From positions 1 through 16,643 of the forward strand of contig DATJPN010000014.1 in NCBI GenBank assembly GCA_035506335.1: a stretch of DNA of 16,643 nucleotides, given 5' to 3'. The notes beneath the pieces are model-generated. The model searched no databases, had not been told where the DNA came from, and was given only the letters and a program-made list of their open reading frames with translations. Positions 7,655-14,147 of this stretch are shown here, piece by piece; positions within the stretch are counted from its first letter, which is position 1; the number at the start of each line of letters is the position of its first letter. A program made the position numbers and the translations under genes. This DNA is from DAIDKA01 sp035506335 (GTDB lineage: Bacteria; Pseudomonadota; Gammaproteobacteria; Steroidobacterales; Steroidobacteraceae).

Positions 7655-8551
7655 ATGGCCAACTACGAGACCCCGCTGCTGGTGACCGGAGGCGGGGGGC
7701 ACCTGGCGCGGCTGATCCTGGAGGAACTGCTGCATCGCGGGGTGGTGCCCGGAGAGATCATCACGACGACCCGGGAGCCTGCGCGCCTGAAGAATCTGAG
7801 CGACCGCGGGATCAGCGTCCGCTACGGCGACTTCGACCACCCCGCGAGCCTGACTGAGGCGTTCGCGGGCGCACGGCGCGTCCTCATCGTGAGCACGACA
7901 CCGGAAGCCCCGTATGTCCACGGCAAGCGGTTCCGGCAGCAGCGCGCGGGAATCGAAGCCGCGGTGGCGGCCGGCGCCCGACACATCTTATATACGTCTG
8001 CGCCCAACCCTGAGCCCGGGACCCCGGCCTTCTGGAAGCAGGACCATTATGACACCGAGCAGGTCCTCAAGGCCTGCGGCACGACCTGGACGGTCCTGCG
8101 CCACTGGGAGTGGCCGGACTGGCACCTGGCGCACACCTGGCTGCCCGCCATCCAGCGTGGCGCATATGTGACGGCGACGGGCCAGGGGCGGGTGGCCCAC
8201 ATCACGCGGATCGACACGGCGCGCGCAGATGCCGGAGCGCTGCTCAGCGATGAGGTTTCCAACCGCACGGTTGACATCACGGGTCCGGAGGCCCTTGGCG
8301 CTGATGAGATCCTGGGCCGATTGAGCAGCCATTTGGGCAGGAACGTGCGCGTGGTGCACGTCGAGCCCGAAGAGCTGGGTGAGTACCTGCTGCGCACCGG
8401 CGTGGATGCCAACCTCGTGCCCGTGTTCGTGGCATACGCCCGGGCCGTCCGCCTCGGGCTCTATGACGGCCACAGTCCCGAAGTGGCTGCGCTCGCCGGT
8501 GGGCGACTGGTGCGCCTGCACGAATTCTTCGATCTCGCTGTGCCCGGCTGA
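7655..8551 (+). CDS. NmrA-like / atypical SDR NAD(P)-binding oxidoreductase (second copy)
   Basis: A 298-aa cytoplasmic protein with the nucleotide-binding loop LLVTGGGGHLARLI (residues 8-21), T-T-T-R-E-P after beta-2, G-D-F-D-H-P and Y-T-S-A-P-N-P (from 113). It has the second-domain marker D-I-T-G-P-E-A-L-G. This is the NmrA/QOR2-like pattern, as in the gene at 4820. The two proteins share the same landmarks in the same order but are well diverged (R-G versus H in the glycine loop, different C-termini), so this is an old paralogue rather than a recent copy. ATG 7655 begins 3 bp after the SnoaL stop. The only ribosome-binding sequence, GGTGAGG, sits almost against the ATG, so translation probably relies on coupling. 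It is the last gene of the seven-gene unit, followed by two hairpins. Confidence 0.87.
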   Translation: MANYETPLLVTGGGGHLARLILEELLHRGVVPGEIITTTREPARLKNLSDRGISVRYGDFDHPASLTEAFAGARRVLIVSTTPEAPYVHGKRFRQQRAGIEAAVAAGARHILYTSAPNPEPGTPAFWKQDHYDTEQVLKACGTTWTVLRHWEWPDWHLAHTWLPAIQRGAYVTATGQGRVAHITRIDTARADAGALLSDEVSNRTVDITGPEALGADEILGRLSSHLGRNVRVVHVEPEELGEYLLRTGVDANLVPVFVAYARAVRLGLYDGHSPEVAALAGGRLVRLHEFFDLAVPG

Positions 8552-8554
8552 GGG

Positions 8555-8572
8555 GCCGCCGCGCCCGGCGGC
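8555..8572. terminator. Small GC hairpin after second NmrA-like gene
   Basis: GCCGCCG and CGGCGGC (7-bp arms) are separated by a 4-nt loop, immediately downstream of the stop codon of the plus-strand unit. There is no T-run after it, so it is weak as a terminator on its own. Confidence 0.35.
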
Positions 8573-8601
8573 ACCGCGTTCGCGCATCCGGACTCCCGTC
8601 A

Positions 8602-8631
8602 CCATGGCGCCCGCGAAAGCGGGCGCCATGG
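8602..8631. terminator. Strong bidirectional hairpin between convergent units
   Basis: Two perfect 13-bp arms (CCATGGCGCCCGC and its complement) flank a GAAA tetraloop. The hairpin sits between the ends of the plus-strand NmrA-like gene (8551) and the minus-strand TonB receptor (8647). A perfect GC-rich stem between convergent genes suggests a shared terminator. No clear T-tract follows on either strand, so it may also act as a transcript-end stabiliser. Confidence 0.65.
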
Positions 8632-8646
8632 CCGATTACGGACGGC

Positions 8647-11604
8647 TTACCACTTCTTGCCGAGCTGGATCTGGATCATGCGCAGAAGCGGGCTCGTGTT
8701 GAGCGGGTCGAACAGAATCGTGCCCTGGGACGAGGAGTTGATGACCAGCGGCGGGGACTGGTTCAGCAGGTTCTGAACGCTGAAGATCACCATCAGGTTG
8801 CGGGCCGCCTTCCACTGCAGGTCATCGCCGCTGTCATAGGTGAGCGTCATGTCCACGGTGGTATAGGAGCTGATTCCCGTGTAGCTGTTGGACACGCCGG
8901 TGGGCAGGAATGAAGAGTCGATGTGATAGGCGTTGTCATAGTTCACGTACAGGTGCGCTCCGAGGAGGCCCGCCTGGTCCACGTGCCTGCTCCAGCCGAA
9001 CTCCGCGCGGCCGCGGAACTTCTGTGGATACAGGAAGGAGTTGTTGACGTTGGTCGAAGGCGCACCCGCGATCGGCGCCACGTCCCACTTGAGATTGAGC
9101 TCGGCGTTGGCGCCGACACGCAGGGTACCGAACATCGTGTCCCAGCTGTACAGACCCGACATGTCGATGCCGTCGGCCTTGGTGATGCCGGCGTTGATGC
9201 GGTGCGCATCTTCAACGGCCAGAATGTTGCCGGCGGGCGACGGCGGGGCGCCAAACTCAAAGCCGTCGCCGCCGGAATTGATGCAGCCGATGAGGTCATT
9301 GAAAAGCGCCTGGGTGGTCACCTTTTGGCCGTAGGCGGCTGCGCAATTCGCATTACCCTTGTTGATCGTCGGGAAATTTCCGAAGAACGCCACCGGATTG
9401 TTGGCCGCGAGCTGCGGGAAATACGTCGGATTGTAGATGATGTAGGGATTGTAGACCTGCTGGTTGATTGCCGCGGTCGGGCCCGCATTGTAGACCGGGT
9501 AGTTGACCTGGTTCGAGTAGACGACCGACCAGTAGTTGCCCGAGAGCGTCAATCCCTGAATGAACGGCGGTGCCCAATCGACGCCAAAAGAGTAGGTGCG
9601 GGACTTCTCCGGCTTGAGGTCGTGATTCGCGCCGCCGAGGGCATCGTATACCGCGAGATTGCTGCTACTGGCGCATGTCGGACACAGCGTCGCGTTGACG
9701 CTGGTATTTGCCACCCCGTAGCCGAGGAATCCCTGCTGCGCATAGGGATTGTCGTCCGCAAGGCCCGGCGCACGGAAGGAGGTACCGAAGCTGCCGTGGA
9801 CCTTCAGGCCATCGATGGGTGTCCAGTTGAGGCCGATCTTCGGGTTCTCGGTTGAGCCGACGTCGGAATAGCTGTCGACGCGCCCTGCGAGGTCGAGCTC
9901 GAGCTTCTTCACGCCGGGGAACGCGTTACCGTCGCCGACCAGCGGAATGTACAGCTCCAGGTAGCCGGAGTTGGTGCCACGGTCGGACGGGGTCGCGCCG
10001 AAGTTGCTGACGTTGTTGAAGTAGCCGTTCTCGTGCTCGGCACCCACCGCAACCCGGACCTTGCCGCCCGGCAGGCTGAACAGCGATCCATCCGCATTCA
10101 CGGTGTAGTCCTGCAGCCCGTAGCTCGTGCCGATACGCCAGTCCGGTCCGGTGAGTCCGGTGGTGAGCGCCCGCGAGTTGCAGACGAACGCCTGGCCGTC
10201 GCAGAAGACGTTGTAGGCGGTCGCCGCCGTCGTACCCGCTAGGGCGGGCGAGGCGCCCAGGCCATTTCCGAAGAAGTAGCCGTTGTTCGACAGCTCATTG
10301 TGGTTGCCCTTGGAGGCCTCGAGGGTCACATTCCAGTCCCCGGGCAAGGTGAACTTGAGGCCCACCGCCGCGTCCCAGCTCTTCGAGTAGCCATCGCGCA
10401 TCGCGGGGCCAGCGCCGGGATCGTAGGCCAGGTTGTACTGCACCGTGAGGGAGCCGGTCCCGCAGGCCGCCACCAGCGCCGCGGGAGCACCCGTCAGGGA
10501 GCGGTTGCAGGGGCTGTAAAAGTTGGAGTTCGGCACGGTCACGGTGGCGTCGTTGCCGGTCGAGATCAACGCCATGTTGAAGTCACGCTCGTGCCAGAAG
10601 CCGTCCCCGAAGACTTCCAGCCAGTCGGTGATGGACTGCTTGAAGTTCAGGGTTCCGTCGTTGACTTCGGCGTCGGGTATGGCGTCGTACCCGGTCCACA
10701 CGTTGAGCGTGTTGGCCACACCGGCAGGCCCGAGCTGCGCGAGGGTCAGGGAGGAGCCGTTCTGCCCCCTGGGTATGGCATAGGGCACACCCCCGACGAT
10801 GATGTTGCCCGGGCTCGAGAAGGTCGAAGGCCCCGGCCCGCCGAAGGGCATCAGGTTGTCATTGTAGAGGCCGGGCCGCGAGGTGGCCTGCAGGGCATCG
10901 GCATTCTCGTGCTGGTAGGAGAGGACGAACCCGCCGCTCGCCCATTTGTAGCCCGCGACCACGGTTTCCTGGGTGTTATCAGTTCCGTTGGCCCTGCCGT
11001 ACTGGGCATAGGTCTCGACGCCGGTGAAGGGCTGCCGGAAGACATAGTTGACGGTGCCGGCGACGGCATCCGCGCCGTAGATCGGAGAGGTGCCGTCGGC
11101 GACGATCTCGACGCGCTGCAGCACCTGGTACGGCATGTTGTCGCCGTCGAAGGTGTTCATGTTGGCGCCTTCGTACGCGACACGGTGGCCATTCACGAGG
11201 CTCAACGTGGCCTGTGAGCCGAAGCCGCGCAGGTCCGGACCCTTGTTGAAGTCCAGGCCGTTGAGCGAGGACACGCCGCCGCTCGCGCCGCCGGTGTAGT
11301 CGTTGCCTGCACCCAGCTTCAGAACGAACGGTACGGTATTCAGGGTGTCGGCGACGCTGGTGAGGCCCTGGTCCTGGAGCTGCACCGCGTCAAGCTGGAC
11401 GACCGAGGATCCGACCGGCGCGATACCCCGGATACGGGTGCCGGTGACGATGACCTCGGCCAGGTCCTGATCAGATTGCGTATTCGCCGCTGGCGCCGGC
11501 GGCGCGGTCTGGGCCCGGGTCCCGGATGCCAAAATGCCGAAAATCGCGGCACCCACCGTCGGCAGCAACACGCGACGCACGCCTACTGATTTCTCGCAAT
11601 TCAC
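8647..11604 (-). CDS. TonB-dependent outer-membrane receptor
   Basis: A 985-aa energy-coupled outer-membrane channel. A signal peptide (R-R-V-L-L-P-T-V-G-A-A-I-F-G-I-L-A-S, likely cleaved at T-R-A|Q, residue 31) is followed by a TonB-box-like L-A-E-V-I-V-T-G-T-R-I (48-58). The plug domain contains L-R-G-F-G-S-Q-A-T-L-S-L-V-N-G-H-R-V and V-E-I-V-A-D-G-T-S-P-I-Y-G-A-D-A-V-A-G. A long beta-barrel ends in L-G-K-K-W with a terminal aromatic residue. Several close cysteine pairs (for example C-P-T-C) lie in predicted extracellular loops, so disulfides are likely. Start GTG 11604 has a very good ribosome-binding site (GGGGAGGGGG, 4 nt away). The length and plug style match the large sphingomonad/gammaproteobacterial receptors that import oligosaccharides, plant compounds or other bulky nutrients. 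No TonB/ExbB genes are nearby. It is divergent from the AKR gene with operator site B between them, suggesting co-regulated import. Confidence 0.95.
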   Translation of the reverse strand: MNCEKSVGVRRVLLPTVGAAIFGILASGTRAQTAPPAPAANTQSDQDLAEVIVTGTRIRGIAPVGSSVVQLDAVQLQDQGLTSVADTLNTVPFVLKLGAGNDYTGGASGGVSSLNGLDFNKGPDLRGFGSQATLSLVNGHRVAYEGANMNTFDGDNMPYQVLQRVEIVADGTSPIYGADAVAGTVNYVFRQPFTGVETYAQYGRANGTDNTQETVVAGYKWASGGFVLSYQHENADALQATSRPGLYNDNLMPFGGPGPSTFSSPGNIIVGGVPYAIPRGQNGSSLTLAQLGPAGVANTLNVWTGYDAIPDAEVNDGTLNFKQSITDWLEVFGDGFWHERDFNMALISTGNDATVTVPNSNFYSPCNRSLTGAPAALVAACGTGSLTVQYNLAYDPGAGPAMRDGYSKSWDAAVGLKFTLPGDWNVTLEASKGNHNELSNNGYFFGNGLGASPALAGTTAATAYNVFCDGQAFVCNSRALTTGLTGPDWRIGTSYGLQDYTVNADGSLFSLPGGKVRVAVGAEHENGYFNNVSNFGATPSDRGTNSGYLELYIPLVGDGNAFPGVKKLELDLAGRVDSYSDVGSTENPKIGLNWTPIDGLKVHGSFGTSFRAPGLADDNPYAQQGFLGYGVANTSVNATLCPTCASSSNLAVYDALGGANHDLKPEKSRTYSFGVDWAPPFIQGLTLSGNYWSVVYSNQVNYPVYNAGPTAAINQQVYNPYIIYNPTYFPQLAANNPVAFFGNFPTINKGNANCAAAYGQKVTTQALFNDLIGCINSGGDGFEFGAPPSPAGNILAVEDAHRINAGITKADGIDMSGLYSWDTMFGTLRVGANAELNLKWDVAPIAGAPSTNVNNSFLYPQKFRGRAEFGWSRHVDQAGLLGAHLYVNYDNAYHIDSSFLPTGVSNSYTGISSYTTVDMTLTYDSGDDLQWKAARNLMVIFSVQNLLNQSPPLVINSSSQGTILFDPLNTSPLLRMIQIQLGKKW

Positions 11605-11672
11605 TGAACCCCCTCCCCGATTTTGAAAAATCGTTTGTGTAATCGTGCGCGCTAACTAATGCGTCTGTCAAT

Positions 11673-11684
11673 ATTGTCTACACT
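11673..11684. promoter_or_regulatory. Operator-like palindrome, site B
   Basis: ATTGT-CT-ACACT (minus strand AGTGT-AG-ACAAT) lies in the divergent region between the TonB receptor (68 bp from its GTG) and the AKR gene (about 103 bp from TTG 11788). Its flanks extend the match to site C: ATTGTCTACACTTT here versus ATTGTATACACTTT on the minus strand there, one mismatch in 14. It is inferred to control one or both genes. Confidence 0.5.
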
Positions 11685-11775
11685 TTCGTGCCGGCCGGGC
11701 AGCAGGCATACTCCTTATGAAGGCGTGACCGGGATGAGTGCGATGCCGCAAGAGACGCACCTCGCGAGCCACATC

Positions 11776-11787
11776 AGGAGAGGGAGA
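11776..11787 (+). promoter_or_regulatory. Ribosome-binding site deciding AKR start
   Basis: AGGAGAGGGAGA sits directly before TTG 11788. Its AGGAG core is 7 nt from the TTG. It is by far the best ribosome-binding site in the region and supports the TTG over ATG 11734, ATG 11743 or ATG 11659. Confidence 0.65.
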
Positions 11788-12858
11788 TTGCGCTACAAGA
11801 TTCTCGGCCGGACGGGACTGCGGGTATCCGAGGTGGCACTCGGCTCCGGCACGATGGGCACGGCCTGGGGCTGGGGCGCCGAACGCGCCGAGAGCCGGCG
11901 CCTGTTCGAGCTGTTCGCCGAAGCTGGCGGGAACTTCATCGATTCGGCGGGGGGGTATCAGAACGGCCTCGCCGAGGAATTCGTCGGTGAGTTCATCCGC
12001 GCGGAACGCGCAAACTTCGTCGTCACGACCAAGTACACCGGTCCGCCCAGTACCCTCGCGCAGGGCAATCTCATCGCCGCGACGGGCAACGCCCGCAAGT
12101 CGCTGATCCACTCCCTCGAGGCGACCTTGAAACGGCTGGGCTCCGAGTACGTGGACGTGCTGTACGTGCACTTTGCCGATCAGCTGACCCCGACGGAGGA
12201 AATCATGCGGGGGATGGAGGAGGCCGTGCGTGCCGGCAAGGCCCTCTATGTGGGCTTTTCGGACTTTCCGGCCTGGCGTGTGGCCCGAGCAGCAACCCTG
12301 GCGGAGCTGCGCGGTGGCGCGCCGGTGTCCGCGATCCAGGTCGAATACAGCCTCGTGGAGCGCAGCACCGAACGGGAGCTATTGCCCATGGCCGAGGCCC
12401 TGGGTATTACCGTCACGCTCTGGGCCATCCTGGGGGGAGGGCTCCTGACCGGAAAATACCGCACCGGGGCGGCCGAGGGACGCCTGACCAAGGGCGGTGG
12501 ACGCATCCTCACCGAGTCGACACCGCGTCATACCCGCATCCTCGATGCGCTGGAGAAGGTCGCGGCTGCGACCGGCCTGACGCCTGCGCAGATCGCGATC
12601 GCCTGGGTCCGTGCGAGCACCGCGCGGCGCAGGACCTCGGTCATCCCGATCCTGGGTGCGCGCACGGTGGCGCAGCTGAAGGACAACCTCGCGGCCTGGT
12701 CACTCGAGCTTGCGCCCGAGCATCTGCGCACGCTCGATGAGGCCAGTGCGATCGAACCGGGCTTCCCGCACGAGCTGCTTGCCGGTCCGATGGTGCAGCA
12801 GCTGGCCGGCGCCGGCCGCTGGGACCAGATTGACCAGCCGCCCCTGCCGGTCGCCTGA
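11788..12858 (+). CDS. Aldo/keto reductase
   Basis: A 356-aa NADPH-dependent carbonyl reductase of the AKR TIM-barrel superfamily, cytoplasmic. Starting at TTG 11788 gives R-Y-K-I-L-G-R-T-G-L-R-V-S-E-V, exactly where family members usually begin. The catalytic tetrad is complete: D52 in N-F-I-D-S-A, Y57 in G-G-Y-Q-N-G, K82 in V-T-T-K-Y and H128 in L-Y-V-H-F. Late motifs include S-V-I-P-I-L-G-A-R-T, the nucleotide 2'-phosphate-binding region seen in the YajO/Tas-like and potassium-channel-beta-like AKRs. Longer starts at 11734 or 11659 would add 18 or 43 residues without homology-like character. It would reduce an aldehyde or ketone (or oxidise the alcohol). It is divergent from the TonB receptor, with operator site B about 103 bp upstream, and convergent with the SDR gene 33 bp downstream. 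No hairpin is obvious in that gap. Confidence 0.92.
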   Translation: MRYKILGRTGLRVSEVALGSGTMGTAWGWGAERAESRRLFELFAEAGGNFIDSAGGYQNGLAEEFVGEFIRAERANFVVTTKYTGPPSTLAQGNLIAATGNARKSLIHSLEATLKRLGSEYVDVLYVHFADQLTPTEEIMRGMEEAVRAGKALYVGFSDFPAWRVARAATLAELRGGAPVSAIQVEYSLVERSTERELLPMAEALGITVTLWAILGGGLLTGKYRTGAAEGRLTKGGGRILTESTPRHTRILDALEKVAAATGLTPAQIAIAWVRASTARRRTSVIPILGARTVAQLKDNLAAWSLELAPEHLRTLDEASAIEPGFPHELLAGPMVQQLAGAGRWDQIDQPPLPVA

Positions 12859-12891
12859 AGTCGCCGTACCAGGCAACCTTCGCGGGGGGCC

Positions 12892-13659
12892 TCAGCGGAA
12901 CCCGCCGGAGACATTGATCACCTCCCCGGTGATCCACGCCGCATCGTCCGACGCGAGGAAGACCACTACAGGGGCGATGTCCGAGGGTTGCCCGAAGCGC
13001 CGCAGCGCCGTCTTTTCGATCAGTAGCCGCACGAGCGCCGGGTCGCTCATCGTACCCAGGCGTTCATTGCCCTCGGTCTGTGTCGCGCCCGGCCGGATGC
13101 CATTGACCCGAATCGCCTTTGGGCCGAGTTCCTTCGCGAGCACCATCGTCATCATGTCGAGGGCCGCCTTGGAGGCTGCGTACAGAGTCGAGTTGGGCCC
13201 GGGCGTCAGGATCCCGGCCGAACCCACGTTGATCACGCAGCCGCCACCCTCGAACTGCCTGACCGCCTGCTGCGTCATGAGCATCGGGCCCAGGACATTG
13301 ACGTTGAAGTGCCGGTGAAACGCGGCCTCGGTAATATCCAGCAGCGGCTCGAAGGTGAAATGGGCAGCGTTATTGACGAGCACGTCGAGCCGGCCGAATG
13401 CGCGGCGCGTCTCGAGCACAAGGCGCGCGGCATCCGCGGCAATGGAGACGTCACCCTGGACCGCGATCGCGCGGCCGCCGTACGCACAGATGTCCGCGAC
13501 TACCTTGTGCGCCGCCGAGGCGCTCGTGGAGAAATTGACCGTAACGGCTGCTCCTGCCCCTGCCAGGCTGCGGGCGATCTCGGCGCCGATGCCCCGGGAG
13601 GCCCCCGTCACCAACGCCACCTTGCCGGTCAGGTTGCGAATAGGTCTGGTCGTTGTCAT
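12892..13659 (-). CDS. Classical short-chain dehydrogenase/reductase
   Basis: A 255-aa NAD(P)(H)-dependent oxidoreductase of the classical SDR family (FabG/glucose-dehydrogenase-like pattern). It has the glycine-rich loop T-G-A-S-R-G-I-G (18-25), N-N-A-A (96-99), catalytic S147, Y160 and K164 in Y-A-A-S-K, and R-P-G-A-T-Q-T-E after beta-6. It closes with I-T-G-E-V-I-N-V-S-G-G. The S-to-Y spacing of 13 is standard, so it should be active. ATG 13659 is chosen: AGGA lies 7 nt upstream and the length is normal. A frame extends upstream to 13812 but overlaps the divergent VOC gene and is Arg-rich non-homologous sequence. It probably interconverts a hydroxyl and a ketone; a role in fatty-acid synthesis is unlikely in this context. 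It is divergent from the VOC gene, with 77 bp between the starts. Confidence 0.92.
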   Translation of the reverse strand: MTTTRPIRNLTGKVALVTGASRGIGAEIARSLAGAGAAVTVNFSTSASAAHKVVADICAYGGRAIAVQGDVSIAADAARLVLETRRAFGRLDVLVNNAAHFTFEPLLDITEAAFHRHFNVNVLGPMLMTQQAVRQFEGGGCVINVGSAGILTPGPNSTLYAASKAALDMMTMVLAKELGPKAIRVNGIRPGATQTEGNERLGTMSDPALVRLLIEKTALRRFGQPSDIAPVVVFLASDDAAWITGEVINVSGGFR

Positions 13660-13691
13660 GGTCTGGTCCTCGCGTTGACGGCAAGCAAGCC

Positions 13692-13697
13692 TATAAT
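13692..13697 (+). promoter_or_regulatory. Candidate -10 element for VOC gene
   Basis: A perfect TATAAT lies 39 bp before GTG 13737. No good -35 is found at 16-18 bp; TTGACG at 13675-13680 is only 11 bp away. It is therefore a candidate only. Confidence 0.3.
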
Positions 13698-13736
13698 GAC
13701 GATCTGAATTCTCTGCGCATCGGCGCCTGGTAACCC

Positions 13737-14135
13737 GTGCTGTATCACACCGCCATCTGCGTGAACGACGTGCAGCGCGCCGCCCGCTTCTATGATCAGG
13801 TGCTCGGCACACTCGGCTACCGCCGCATCCATGACTTCAGCCCGGAGGCAGTGTCCTTCGGGACGCGGCGGGGCGAGTTCTGGATCCAGAGCCCCGCGCA
13901 TCAGAAATCGAGCGGGCCGTGCCACGGGGCGCACTTCGCATTTGCGGCGCAGGATCGCGCGGGCGTCGAGCGCTTCTACGCCGCGGCACTCGCCGCCGGC
14001 GGCACGGGCGAGTCGCCCCCGGCACCCCACCCCGAATATCACGCGGACTACTACGGAGCCGTGGTGGTGGATCTCGACGGCCACAAGGTCGAAGTCCTGC
14101 TCTATCGCCCGCCCGCCGAGGCCGCACTGCAGTAG
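13737..14135 (+). CDS. VOC/glyoxalase-bleomycin-resistance-fold protein
   Basis: A 132-aa single-chain vicinal-oxygen-chelate protein built of two beta-alpha-beta-beta-beta modules. It begins L-Y-H-T-A-I-C-V-N-D-V, has F-Y-D-Q-V-L-G, H-G-A-H-F-A-F in the middle and D-L-D-G-H-K-V-E-V-L-L-Y near the end. H4, H66 and E119 sit at the usual metal-ligand positions, so a metal-dependent lyase, isomerase or dioxygenase-type activity is possible; many small members remain uncharacterised. GTG 13737 is the first start after an in-frame TAA (13731-13733), and no ribosome-binding site is clear. It is divergent from the SDR and nearly abuts (12 bp) the convergent ene-reductase, so it lies among the redox genes without an obvious partner. 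Confidence 0.85.
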   Translation: MLYHTAICVNDVQRAARFYDQVLGTLGYRRIHDFSPEAVSFGTRRGEFWIQSPAHQKSSGPCHGAHFAFAAQDRAGVERFYAAALAAGGTGESPPAPHPEYHADYYGAVVVDLDGHKVEVLLYRPPAEAALQ

Positions 14136-14147
14136 GATCCGGAAGGA

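Noticed and set aside
10300..11217. Plus-strand open frame opposite the TonB receptor
   Set aside because: Low-complexity Gly/Val/Arg/His composition with no motifs, lying within a clear receptor gene.
11666..11671. TTGACA on the minus strand upstream of the TonB receptor as a -35 box
   Set aside because: No acceptable -10 hexamer is found 16-18 bp downstream, so no promoter was called.
13739..13752. TGTATCACAC-like sequence at the start of the VOC gene, compared with the operator motif
   Set aside because: The central spacing does not fit the GT-NN-AC core, so it was not counted as a fourth site.
13660..13812. Upstream extension of the SDR frame to 13812
   Set aside because: It overlaps the divergent VOC gene and is Arg-rich without homology. 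ATG 13659 has a proper ribosome-binding site and gives a standard SDR length.
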